A DNA stretch of 64,000 bases from Microbacterium sufflavum (GTDB lineage Bacteria; Actinomycetota; Actinomycetes; Actinomycetales; Microbacteriaceae): NCBI RefSeq assembly GCF_023091155.1, contig NZ_JAHWXK010000001.1, positions 1,302,001-1,366,000 on the forward strand, read 5' to 3'. The notes under the pieces were generated by a model, which ran no database searches, had not been told where the DNA came from, and worked only from the letters and a program-made list of their open reading frames with translations. Below are positions 7,983 through 15,844 of the stretch, piece by piece (the first letter of the stretch is position 1; each line of letters begins with the position of its first letter). A program made the position numbers and the translations under genes.

Positions 7983-8984
7983 TTACTGGACGGACCAGCC
8001 GCCGTCCGAGGCGAGGATGGCGCCGTTGATGTTCACGGCGTCGTCCGACAGCAGGAACGTGATCGACGCGGCCAGGTGCTCGGCGGTCGCGACGGTGGGG
8101 ATGGCCTGCTGGAACGGGGCGAGGCGCCCGGAGCCGTACTCCGACATGTGCGGGGGCATCGGGATGCCGGTGGCGACACCGCCGGGGGCGACGGAGTTCA
8201 CGCGGATGCCCTTCGGCCCGTACATGAAGGCGGCCGACTTGGTGACGCCGATGATGCCGTGCTTGCTGGCGGTGTAGGCGTTGCCCGAGGCGTTGCCGCG
8301 GAGGCCGGCCTCGCTCGAGACGTTGAGGATCGCGCCGTGTCCGGCCTTCTCCATCACGGGGATGACCGCGCGCATGAGCTTGAACGGGGCGGTGAGGTTG
8401 ATCGCGATGACGCGGTCCCAGACCGCGTCGGGGGTCTCGCCCGCGGGGGAGAAGTCGTCGTTGATGCCGGCGACGTTGGCGAGGCCGTCGATGCGGTCGC
8501 CCGCGGCGGCGAGCACCGCGTCGATGGCCTCCTGCTTCGTGAGGTCGCCCGCGACCGTGACGATGTCGGCCTCCGGGAGCTCGGCCGTGAGGGCGTCGAG
8601 CTTCTCGGCGGCGATGTCGCTCGCGATCACGCGGCCGCCCTCGCGGGCGATGCGGGAGGCGGTGGCCTTGCCGATGCCGGAGGCGGCGCCCGTGACGATC
8701 ACGGTCTTGCCGGCGAAGCGGCCCGCGGTGACCTTCTCGGTCCACCCCTCGGAGGCGTCGTCTTCGGGGATCTCGCCGTTGTTGGCGGCGCGCACCAGGT
8801 CGTCGACGACCGACTGCGGGAGCTGGCCCTGGCTCATGGCGACGAGCTGCTGCAGGGGCAGGCCGAGCACGGGGGTGAGGAGCTCGGGGTCGGCGCCCGT
8901 CTGCTCGAAGAGGCCCCGGATGAGCGGGCCGCCGGTCGGGTCGTTCATCCAGTCGCCGATGGTGGAGTGTGCGGTGAGGGCCAT
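7983..8984 (-). CDS. SDR oxidoreductase with an extra N-terminal helical module
   Basis: The 333-aa protein has a classical short-chain dehydrogenase core from about residue 90: TGAASGIG cofactor loop, NVAG, then a Ser and NAYTASKHG supplying the Tyr-x3-Lys catalytic pair, and SDGGW near the end. The first ~85 residues (GDWMNDPTGGPLIRGLFEQ, then LGLPLQQLVAMSQGQLP) are a helical extension not found in ordinary SDRs. It resembles the small helical domain I recall from the C-termini of actinobacterial family 3 glycosidases. It is divergent from a TetR gene, which probably controls it. Confidence 0.88.
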   Translation of the reverse strand: MALTAHSTIGDWMNDPTGGPLIRGLFEQTGADPELLTPVLGLPLQQLVAMSQGQLPQSVVDDLVRAANNGEIPEDDASEGWTEKVTAGRFAGKTVIVTGAASGIGKATASRIAREGGRVIASDIAAEKLDALTAELPEADIVTVAGDLTKQEAIDAVLAAAGDRIDGLANVAGINDDFSPAGETPDAVWDRVIAINLTAPFKLMRAVIPVMEKAGHGAILNVSSEAGLRGNASGNAYTASKHGIIGVTKSAAFMYGPKGIRVNSVAPGGVATGIPMPPHMSEYGSGRLAPFQQAIPTVATAEHLAASITFLLSDDAVNINGAILASDGGWSVQ

Positions 8985-9033
8985 GCTCTTTCTCCTTGCT
9001 CGGGTTTCGCAACGGTGCGTCTACTTATGTTCC

Positions 9034-9053
9034 AGTGTACGCCTCTGTACGCT
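9034..9053. promoter_or_regulatory. Candidate TetR operator between SDR and TetR genes
   Basis: AGTGTAC (9034-9040) and GTACGCT (9047-9053) form a near-perfect dyad around six bases, seven bases before the GTG start of the TetR gene and about 50 bases from the SDR start. The position suits repression of both divergent genes. Confidence 0.5.
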
Positions 9054-9059
9054 CGATGG

Positions 9060-9632
9060 GTGCCCCGTCCTCGCAGCGAGAAAGCCCGCCAGTCCGTGCT
9101 GGACGCGATGCGTCGCGCGCTCGCCGAGGACGGCTACGAGGCCGTGACGATCGAGGGTCTGGCGGAGGCGGCCGGGGTGTCGAAGCAGACCATCTACCGC
9201 TGGTGGAAGACGAAGGCCGCGATCCTCGGCGAGGCGCTGCTCGAGGGCACCCTGCCCGGGTCGGATGTGGCGGTACCGATGACCGACGACCTCGGCGCGG
9301 ATCTGCGGGCCTGGTTCACGGCGGTGTCCGCGGGGCTCGCCCGGCCGCAGGGGGTGGCGCTCGCGCGGGCGCTGATCGAGGTGACCGCGGCCGACCCCGA
9401 CCTCGGGCTGGTGTTGAACGAGAAGCTCGCGGCGCCGATCCGCGAGTGGGTGTCGGAGCGGATGTCGCGTGGACGGGCGGACGGAGACGTGCGGGCGGAC
9501 GTTGATGCCGCCGCGATCGCGGATCAGTTCATCGCGATGGCCTCGTACGCCGCACTGATCGGTCAGCCCCTGAGCGCCGAGCGCGTGGAGGAGACGGTGC
9601 TCCTGCTCCTCCGCGGGATTGCCCAGGGCTGA
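9060..9632 (+). CDS. TetR/AcrR family transcriptional regulator
   Basis: This 190-aa regulator begins VPRPRSEKARQSVLDAM. The helix-turn-helix lies at about residues 26-50 (TIEGLAEAAGVSKQTIYRWW) and a helical ligand domain follows. GTG 9060 is preferred over an in-frame ATG at 9029 because the extra residues do not match the family and the operator-like dyad lies there. I see no clear ribosome binding site, so it may be translated from a leaderless message. The divergent SDR gene is the likely target. Confidence 0.86.
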   Translation: MPRPRSEKARQSVLDAMRRALAEDGYEAVTIEGLAEAAGVSKQTIYRWWKTKAAILGEALLEGTLPGSDVAVPMTDDLGADLRAWFTAVSAGLARPQGVALARALIEVTAADPDLGLVLNEKLAAPIREWVSERMSRGRADGDVRADVDAAAIADQFIAMASYAALIGQPLSAERVEETVLLLLRGIAQG

Positions 9633-9800
9633 GCCACCACCACCGATATACAACGGCCGGAGGGTGTGCACTTTTCTGGACTCCGCATCGACCCCTGTGC
9701 CAGCGTTCATGACGAATCGATCGCGGGGGCTGTGCGGGGATGCGTCGCGTCAGATTTCGCGAGCACGCCCTTCACCGCGGTCGGGGGAAGGGAGACAGCA

Positions 9801-10196
9801 ATGCGCATCAAGGAGCCCTCGGGGCAGGTCGGATATGTCCTCGTCGTCGTGATCGGAATTCCGCTTGTCCTTGTCCCTCTGAGCGTCGTCAGCTTCGAGC
9901 TCGGCGTCATCTGGGCCGTCGTGGCGCTCGTTTCCGCGGCGATCGTGTCGGCGCGAACATTTCGCGGGCCGGCAGAGTCGGACGCCAGGAGACCGTGGTG
10001 GAGGATGACGTACGCCCGCCGCATGAGCATCGCGCTTGCTCTGTTCTTCTTCGCGCAGGGAGCGTGCGCGTCGATCGCTGCGGGGCAGTTCCCGAATCCG
10101 CCACTCGTCTTCGTGGGAGGTGTCGTGCTGGTTCTCGTGGCGGGGTTGTACGTGAACTCGGCGATCAGGATGGGATCCGCGTCCGGGACGGAATAG
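9801..10196 (+). CDS. Hypothetical four-helix membrane protein
   Basis: This 131-aa protein has about four hydrophobic segments: residues 12-30 (VLVVVIGIPLVLVPLSVV), 33-52, a segment near 78-92 (ALALFFFAQGACA) and 102-120 (LVFVGGVVLVLVAGLYV). Charged loops lie between them. GGGAGACAGCA precedes ATG 9801. I do not recognise a family. The 168 bases upstream, after the TetR gene, hold no other gene I can support. Confidence 0.6.
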   Translation: MRIKEPSGQVGYVLVVVIGIPLVLVPLSVVSFELGVIWAVVALVSAAIVSARTFRGPAESDARRPWWRMTYARRMSIALALFFFAQGACASIAAGQFPNPPLVFVGGVVLVLVAGLYVNSAIRMGSASGTE

Positions 10197-10234
10197 CGGC
10201 CGCGGTTCGGAGACGAACGAGTGATCGCTTCTGG

Positions 10235-10432
10235 CTAGCCGCGTCTGCGGAGCACCTTTCCCACCACAGCCAACGCGACTCCGAGAAGTATCAGAGCAGC
10301 GAGCCAGAGGACCCACGCGACGTCGTGGAACAGCGGGAGGGTCGCGACCGTCGGAAGCGCCGTGCCGAGCAGCACCAGCGCGACGACCGTTCCCCGCTCC
10401 CGGGCGGTTCCGCGGGTCGGGCTCCCGCTCAC
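10235..10432 (-). CDS. Small membrane protein coupled to APC permease
   Basis: A 65-aa reading frame starts with GTG 10432 in a GTGA overlap with the permease stop. It has two hydrophobic segments (TVVALVLLGTALPTVATLPLF and VAWVLWLAALILLGVALAVVG) and ends VGKVLRRRG, which would give a hairpin with the positive end in the cytoplasm. Translational coupling to the permease suggests an accessory subunit, but no such partner is known to me. The family is unrecognised. Confidence 0.6.
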   Translation of the reverse strand: MSGSPTRGTARERGTVVALVLLGTALPTVATLPLFHDVAWVLWLAALILLGVALAVVGKVLRRRG

Positions 10433-11880
10433 GACTTCTTCTCCGCGCGGTGCCGGGGGCTGTCGGGGTTCATGAGGGAGTGGCGGCGGCCGTAGAGGAA
10501 GTAGATGATCAGGCCGATCAAGAGCCAGACGGCGAAGCGCAGCCAGGTCTCCCAGTGCAGCTGGGAGATGAGGAACAGGGAGAAGCCGACGCCGATGATC
10601 GGGACCACCGGCATGAAGGGCAGGCGGAAGGTGCGCGGGGCGTCGGGCTTCGTGTAGCGGAACACGATCACCGCGACGCACACCACGACGAACGCGGCGA
10701 GGATGCCGATGTTCGTCAGGTCGGCGACCGCGCGGATGGGGAAGACGCCGGCGAAGAAGGCGGAGGCGATGCCGGCGATCCAGGTGACGCGCTGCGGCAC
10801 GCCCCGGCGGTCGACCTTGCTGAACCAGCCGGGGAGGAGTCCGTCGCGGCTCATCGAGAACCAGACGCGGGTCGCGCCGAGGAGGAAGGTGAGCATGACG
10901 GTGAGGATCGACAGCACCGCGAACACGGAGATGATGGCGGCGACGACGGGCAGGCCCACGCCGGTGAACGCGGAGGCGAAGCCGGCCTTGGGGTCGATCT
11001 CGGTGTAGTTCTGCATGCCGGTGAGCACGAGGGTCGCGGCGACGTACAGCAGCATCGCGATGATGAGCGACAGGATGATGGCCTTCGGCATGTGCTTGCG
11101 GCCGTCCTTGGCCTCTTCGGCGGCGGTGCTCATGGCGTCGTAGCCGAACACAGCGAAGAACACGGTGGCGGCGCCGGTGAAGACGGGGCCGAAGCCGCTG
11201 GGCATGAAGGGGTCGTAGTTCTCGGTGTTGATGTAGAAGATGCCGAGGCCGACGATGCCGAGGATCAGCGTGATCTTGATGGCGACGGCGACGAGCTCGA
11301 AGCGTCCGAACGTCTGGGTGCCGCGGCTGAGGAGGAACGTCACGAGCAGGCAGATCACGATCGCGGGCACGTTGATGGCGCCGCCCGGCACGTCGGCGGT
11401 CTCGGTGACGGAGAGCGGCAGGTGGATGCCGAACCCGGAGAGGAACGCGTCGAGGTAGCCGGAGATGCCGATGGCGACCACCGCGACGATGGCGACGTAT
11501 TCGAGCAGGAGGTCCCAGCCGATGAACCAGCCGACGACTTCGCCGAGCGCGACGTACCCGTAGCTGTAGGCGGAGCCGGCGCGGGGGATCATGCCGGCGA
11601 ACTCGGCGTACGACAGGGCGGCGGCCGCGGAGGCGAGCCCGGCGATGAGGAACGAGATGAGCACGGCCGGTCCCACACCCGGGTTGGCGGCGTCGCCGTG
11701 TGCGACGAGTCCGGCGAGCGAGAAGATCCCGACGCCGATGATGCCGCCGACGCCGATCGCCGTGAGCTGCCACAGGCCGAGCGACTTGTGCAGGCCGCTG
11801 CGCGCGGCCTCCTCCGTCATGTCGCTGACGGGCTTGCGCCGCCAGACCGAGCGGGACGGGGTCTTCGAGGTGTCGGGCAT
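10429..11880 (-). CDS. APC superfamily amino acid permease
   Basis: The 483-aa inner-membrane transporter has about twelve transmembrane helices. The first carries TAIGVGGIIGVGIF, the substrate-binding GxGxxG-type loop of amino acid permeases, and SYAEFAGMIPRAGSAYSYGYVALGE forms the conserved TM3 region. SALFLGATRVWFSMSRDG-like residues occur later in TM8. It resembles the cationic amino acid (CAT/YfnA) branch. Of the tandem ATGs at 11883 and 11880, the second has the better spacing from GGAAGG. The 260 bases upstream show no gene. Confidence 0.9.
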   Translation of the reverse strand: MPDTSKTPSRSVWRRKPVSDMTEEAARSGLHKSLGLWQLTAIGVGGIIGVGIFSLAGLVAHGDAANPGVGPAVLISFLIAGLASAAAALSYAEFAGMIPRAGSAYSYGYVALGEVVGWFIGWDLLLEYVAIVAVVAIGISGYLDAFLSGFGIHLPLSVTETADVPGGAINVPAIVICLLVTFLLSRGTQTFGRFELVAVAIKITLILGIVGLGIFYINTENYDPFMPSGFGPVFTGAATVFFAVFGYDAMSTAAEEAKDGRKHMPKAIILSLIIAMLLYVAATLVLTGMQNYTEIDPKAGFASAFTGVGLPVVAAIISVFAVLSILTVMLTFLLGATRVWFSMSRDGLLPGWFSKVDRRGVPQRVTWIAGIASAFFAGVFPIRAVADLTNIGILAAFVVVCVAVIVFRYTKPDAPRTFRLPFMPVVPIIGVGFSLFLISQLHWETWLRFAVWLLIGLIIYFLYGRRHSLMNPDSPRHRAEKKS

Positions 11881-12140
11881 CATCGCCTTCCGGTCGGGCT
11901 CGCGCAGGGTGCTGCGCGAGGTCCTGTGCCGCACGCGGGTGCACGCGCGGGGTCGTCCGCGGCCGGGGGCGGCGCCGGGTGGAGCGCCTGTCTGCCGAGG
12001 GGACCAGTGGCACGCTACCCGCGCCGACGGCGGGCGGCAATATACGTTGCGGCGCCGGTCGGTGTGTGCTTCGAGGCGGCCACACCCTCCATATCGGGTC
12101 GCTCGCTCGATCGACGAAGTGAACGTCCTATCGTCGGTGG

Positions 12141-12764
12141 ATGTTGGATTTCGCAGGCATCCCTTTCGGTAGCTGGTTCGAAGGACTCGGCGCGGTCGGG
12201 GCGATCGTCGCGGCGGGGGTCAGCCTCGGCGCCTTGAGGACAGCTCGAGCTGCCAACGCCACGGCCGATCAGGCGCGGAGGGATGCCAGGACCTTCGCCG
12301 ACGAAGCTCGAGTGCGCGAGGAGTCGCGAGAGCACGCGAGCATCGCGCGGCAGCTGCAGGCCTGGTGGGTCGTCTGGCACGAGGGTAGGAAGAAGTGCTT
12401 CGGGGTGTACGTGACCAACGCTGGGCAGGGTGCGACGGTCTTCCGGGGCGTGCGGATCGAGACACGCGGCAACTCGAACGCCAGGGGAGCCGGCGGCGCG
12501 ATCACCTTCACCTCGTTGCCGCCGGGGTCGTACGTGCTGAGGAGTACGGACGCGGGTTCGCCGAAACCGTGGGCGGAACCGGAGGTTGCGCGATCGGCTC
12601 TCGCCTACGAACCGCTTCTCTACGCGGAGCGATACGCGGTGACCAGCATCACATTCGAGGATCCGATGAAACAGGCCTGGTGCTGGACTCCGGAGCGCGG
12701 TCTGGAACAGCTGACCGGCACTCCGTCGGTGGGTGACGGGTCTGGCGTGCAAGCGGGCGTCTAA
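12141..12764 (+). CDS. Hypothetical protein with N-terminal membrane anchor
   Basis: This 207-aa protein has one hydrophobic stretch (GLGAVGAIVAAGVSLGAL, residues 15-32), an Ala/Arg-rich helix (ARAANATADQARRDARTFADEA) and a C-terminal domain with strand-like segments (FGVYVTNAGQGATVFRGVRI). The layout resembles small membrane-anchored proteins with an Ig-like domain that are common in actinobacteria, but I do not know a function. It ends in a 4-base convergent overlap with the DUF4188 gene. Confidence 0.6.
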   Translation: MLDFAGIPFGSWFEGLGAVGAIVAAGVSLGALRTARAANATADQARRDARTFADEARVREESREHASIARQLQAWWVVWHEGRKKCFGVYVTNAGQGATVFRGVRIETRGNSNARGAGGAITFTSLPPGSYVLRSTDAGSPKPWAEPEVARSALAYEPLLYAERYAVTSITFEDPMKQAWCWTPERGLEQLTGTPSVGDGSGVQAGV

Positions 12765-13270
12765 TTCTCCAACGGCAGCGGCTTCGTCGCCTCCGTCCGT
12801 CCGTCGGTGAAGCGCGCCTGGGCGCGGTCGTGGCGGCGGGGCACCTCGACGTGCTGCGTGGCGGCGGCGAGTCCCATGCGCTTGGTGGAGACGTAGACGC
12901 TCTCGGCGGTGTCGACCAGGAACGTCTCGTGCCACACCCCGACGGCGCCGGGGGCCTTGCGGGCGGCGCGGTTGAAGGCGGTCCAGGCGGGGCGGTGCTC
13001 CTGGTTCGGGTTCGAGGCGTAGGCGTAGAGCTTCTCGACCGACGACCAGAACTGCACGACGTAGGGGCCGCCCGATCCGAGGAGCAGCTGGTAGCCGAGC
13101 AGCCCGGAGTCGGGGTCCGTGCTGAGCTCGCGGAGCATCCGGGGCATCGCGACGAACGCGGGCAGCCACAGGTCGGGCCGCCACCAGCGGTTGATCTGCA
13201 TCCCGATGTGGAACACGACGAGCTCGCCGTCGTGGTGGTGGGTCATGCGACCCGTGACGACCTGGGACAT
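12761..13270 (-). CDS. DUF4188 family protein (monooxygenase-like)
   Basis: The 169-aa protein matches DUF4188: GMQINRWWRPDLWLPAF near the start, then PRMLRELSTDPDSGLLG, GGPYVVQFWSSVEKLYAYA and GVWHETFLVD. The family has a dimeric alpha-beta barrel fold and is annotated as putative monooxygenase or phenylacetaldoxime-dehydratase-like; the substrate is unknown. GAAGGAGG precedes ATG 13270. It is divergent from a MerR gene with paired dyads between them, so it is very probably the regulator's target. Confidence 0.85.
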   Translation of the reverse strand: MSQVVTGRMTHHHDGELVVFHIGMQINRWWRPDLWLPAFVAMPRMLRELSTDPDSGLLGYQLLLGSGGPYVVQFWSSVEKLYAYASNPNQEHRPAWTAFNRAARKAPGAVGVWHETFLVDTAESVYVSTKRMGLAAATQHVEVPRRHDRAQARFTDGRTEATKPLPLEN

Positions 13271-13286
13271 GGTGCCTCCTTCGATT

Positions 13287-13324
13287 GGATAGCTTCACTA
13301 TCCATACTGGATAGCGCTACTATC
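13287..13324. promoter_or_regulatory. Paired MerR-type operators between DUF4188 and MerR genes
   Basis: GGATAG-N5-CTATCC (13287-13303) is a perfect dyad. A second copy, GGATAG-N5-CTATCG, starts 22 bases later at 13309. Two copies on the same helix face in a 71-base divergent region suggest cooperative binding by the MerR protein and control of both genes. Confidence 0.72.
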
Positions 13325-13341
13325 GATGTCAAGAGGTGGCC

Positions 13342-13962
13342 ATGAGGATTTCCGAACTGTCGGCGCAGACCGGCGTGACCGTGCCGACGATCAAGTACTA
13401 CCTGCGCGAGGGGCTGCTCCCCGAGGGCGAGCGGTCTTCGCCGACCCAGGCCGCGTACGGCGAGAAGCACGTGGAGCGGCTGCGGGTGATCCGGGCGCTG
13501 CTCGACGCCGGCGTGAGCATCGCCGAGACGCGCCGGGTGCTCGGCGCGCTGGACGACCCGCCCGCGAATCCGCACGAGCTACTGGGGACCGCGCACGCCG
13601 CGATCACCCCGTCGGTGGAGGAGTCTGTGGATCTGGCGGAGGCTGAAGCCCTGGTCGAGGGGCTCGGGTGGAAGCCGGGGATGTGCGACGAGGCGGTGCT
13701 GCACGCGGTCGCCCGGGCGTTGGATGGCTTGGAGCGCGCGGGCTTCGTCGTGCCGAAGGCCGTGATGCGCGAGTACCTGCGGTCGGCGCGGCGCATCGCG
13801 GATGCCGAGATCGCAGGGGTGCCGGGGGAGTCCGCGGAGGCGGCGGTGCGGTACGTGGTGTTGGGGTCGGTGCTGGTGGAGCCGCTGCTGTTGGCGCTAC
13901 GGCGCGTGGCGCAGCAGGTGAGCTCGGGGGAGCGGTTTAATCAGAATCGGATCGCACCCTAA
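13342..13962 (+). CDS. MerR family transcriptional regulator
   Basis: The 206-aa protein has an N-terminal MerR helix-turn-helix and wing (MRISELSAQTGVTVPTIKYY, then REGLLPEGER) and a short coiled coil (RLRVIRALLDAGVSIAETRR). The C-terminal effector domain has no recognisable Cys metal site. ATG 13342 is preferred to GTG 13336 because AGAGGTGG then acts as the ribosome site. The dyads at 13287-13324 make DUF4188 its likely target. It is the last backbone gene before the defence island. Confidence 0.87.
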   Translation: MRISELSAQTGVTVPTIKYYLREGLLPEGERSSPTQAAYGEKHVERLRVIRALLDAGVSIAETRRVLGALDDPPANPHELLGTAHAAITPSVEESVDLAEAEALVEGLGWKPGMCDEAVLHAVARALDGLERAGFVVPKAVMREYLRSARRIADAEIAGVPGESAEAAVRYVVLGSVLVEPLLLALRRVAQQVSSGERFNQNRIAP

Positions 13963-14183
13963 GCATGAGTCGGTCCGGTGTTCCCACCGCACAAATGAAA
14001 CCGTCGCCGCGCCCCGCCCGCGATCCATGCAGCGGGCATCGCTTTAGGTGATCACGTCCGAACACGATGCTCCCCTGGAACCGTCGTGGGAGTTGGCACT
14101 TTCAAATGTCCGAGGTCTGCAATAGTTTGAGAGACTTTCCCGCGAGTCGGGAGCGGTGCATTAACAGGAGGCGGGGAACAAGC
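13963..14183. other. Left boundary of defence island, no gene seen
   Basis: These 221 bases separate MerR from operon A. I see no gene, tRNA or clear direct repeat matching the right boundary (33200-33314). A small hairpin TCCCG-N5-CGGGA (14138-14152) and the AGGAGG before the first defence gene are the only structured elements. The promoter of operon A must lie here. Confidence 0.5.
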
Positions 14184-14777
14184 GTGAGTAAGTTCACGAT
14201 TGGGCCGGTGAGCGTCGAAGTGCTCAATGGCGAGCATGCAATTGCGGTCGTCCCGCCCAGCCAGTGGCATGGCGATAGGCAGGAGCGCCCCGCCCACGCC
14301 GTCCTCGCCAACCTCAAGGCCGACGACGGTCTTCGCGCACAGGTCTCGCTGGTTCGCTGGGACGACAGCGACGAGATTTCGCTCGGCTTCGCCGAGCTGC
14401 TCGCTGGCCCGTCGGACTATGAGCGGTTGGAGGATGCAGGGGCGATCTCGCCGAAGCTCGTGGGCGACAAGCTGGTCGCGCGGATTCGTGCGCTGCGATA
14501 TGGGAAGACCGGGCGAGCAACCGGCGCTGCGGTCGAGTGGGCGCAGATCAGCGATTGGGCGGGCGGCGATGCGCAGGTGATGCTTGCCGACCTTGGCGCG
14601 ACGCGCACGGGCGCGTATGGCGTCCTGCTGCCGAGCGCGACACGCTTCAAGACCGAGCCGGCCATCGAGGTGGCCATCTCCGATCCGACGGCGTTGTTCG
14701 CGGCCTACGCGCTCACGCGTGTCGTGCCGATCATGACTGGCTATGGCAAGGAATCGGTGGAAGGCCCGAACGCATGA
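14184..14777 (+). CDS. Operon A gene 1: unrecognised 197-aa protein
   Basis: I do not recognise this protein. It starts VSKFTIGPVSVEVLNGEHAI at GTG 14184, twelve bases after AGGAGG. It is soluble, mixed alpha/beta, with no Cys pair, Walker motif or nuclease motif that I can see. A hydrophobic helix-like stretch (DPTALFAAYALTRVVPIM) lies near the C-terminus. Its stop is inside ATGA with the HEPN gene, so it is part of the defence operon and probably needed in similar amounts. A longer frame from 14067 is possible but lacks a ribosome site. Confidence 0.7.
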   Translation: MSKFTIGPVSVEVLNGEHAIAVVPPSQWHGDRQERPAHAVLANLKADDGLRAQVSLVRWDDSDEISLGFAELLAGPSDYERLEDAGAISPKLVGDKLVARIRALRYGKTGRATGAAVEWAQISDWAGGDAQVMLADLGATRTGAYGVLLPSATRFKTEPAIEVAISDPTALFAAYALTRVVPIMTGYGKESVEGPNA

Positions 14778-15844
14778 GTGGCGTCGACGTCTCCATCGCG
14801 CTGCCCGAGGACGAGACGCCTGGCGAACTCATCAAGGGTTACTTCACCCTTATGCGCGCATTCGGGTGGGATCTCTACGTCACGAGCCACTTCGCGCTAC
14901 GCGAGTCGTTGGGGCCGCAGTGGTTCGCGGCCCGGATCAGCGAACTGAAGGACTCGGACCCGAAGAACTGGCGACCCAACCATCGCTTCGAGCCGCAGGA
15001 CCCCGGTGTGATCCTCCGCGACTACATCCACGAGCAGGACTCGCCGTATCTGAGCGTGTTCGGCGGACAGTTCCAGAAGCAGACCGCCGCGAAGAAGATC
15101 CTCGCCACGAGGAACATGTGGTTCCACTTCGGCGACGATCCGACGACCGCCCAGCTCGAAGAGACGGCGAAGGTCGTGCGCGGATTCGTGCAGTCCAGCG
15201 ACATGCATATCGCCGGACGTATCGACGCGCTGATCGAGCGCCTGAGCGACCTGCGCACGGGGCGCTATTCCGCGGATGCCGCGTCGAGTGTGCCTGCGAC
15301 GGTTCCTACCGTCGCCGAGCCTGAACCGTTCGACGCGCCAGACGACTTGCCCCGGCCGAGCATCGGCGGCACCTGGATCGGTCCCATCCCCGAGCTGCGC
15401 TATCGCATGACTCGTGCGGGCGACGTCGTGCATCCCGACACGATGGAGTCCGTGCGTTCCGGGGTTGTCGGAGACTTCGCAGGCAAGGTGCGTGCCTGGA
15501 CTGCTGTCGAGCCGAGGGGCCGCGAACTGTGGATCGACCGCGACGGGGCCGTGGGCGGGTTCATCGGGGCTACCCCGCGGCTGCTTGGCTACCTCGGCCC
15601 CGACCCGGACGGCGATATCGCCCGCGGGTTCTTCACGCCACACTTCTATGCCGTCGACGGCGACGAGATCGCCGCCCTCGACTCGGGTGAACGCCGCAAG
15701 GCGCCGTTCGCCCAGGGGCTCGCGGACGGCGCGATGCTTCGGGTCACGACGTATGGGGATGTCCTGGTCGTCGGGGACGCAGACGGTCTGCAGCGGGTGG
15801 CGACGGTGACGGCTGCCGAGTGGTTTCCGGGACATCTCGGATGA
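14774..15844 (+). CDS. Operon A gene 2: Swt1-type HEPN domain protein
   Basis: The 356-aa protein carries R113-N114-M-W116-F-H118 (ATRNMWFHFGD), the R-N-x-W-x-H pattern of Swt1-type HEPN domains, after a helical lead (GQFQKQTAAKKIL). Swt1 HEPN domains are known in anti-phage proteins, often fused to DUF499 ATPases; here the domain is free. The C-terminal half (from about residue 190, after a Pro/Ala linker) contains strand-rich sequence (GGTWIGPIPELRYRMT) that I do not recognise. It could be an RNase effector or an assembly subunit. ATGA overlaps on both sides tie it to its neighbours. Confidence 0.72.
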   Translation: MSGVDVSIALPEDETPGELIKGYFTLMRAFGWDLYVTSHFALRESLGPQWFAARISELKDSDPKNWRPNHRFEPQDPGVILRDYIHEQDSPYLSVFGGQFQKQTAAKKILATRNMWFHFGDDPTTAQLEETAKVVRGFVQSSDMHIAGRIDALIERLSDLRTGRYSADAASSVPATVPTVAEPEPFDAPDDLPRPSIGGTWIGPIPELRYRMTRAGDVVHPDTMESVRSGVVGDFAGKVRAWTAVEPRGRELWIDRDGAVGGFIGATPRLLGYLGPDPDGDIARGFFTPHFYAVDGDEIAALDSGERRKAPFAQGLADGAMLRVTTYGDVLVVGDADGLQRVATVTAAEWFPGHLG

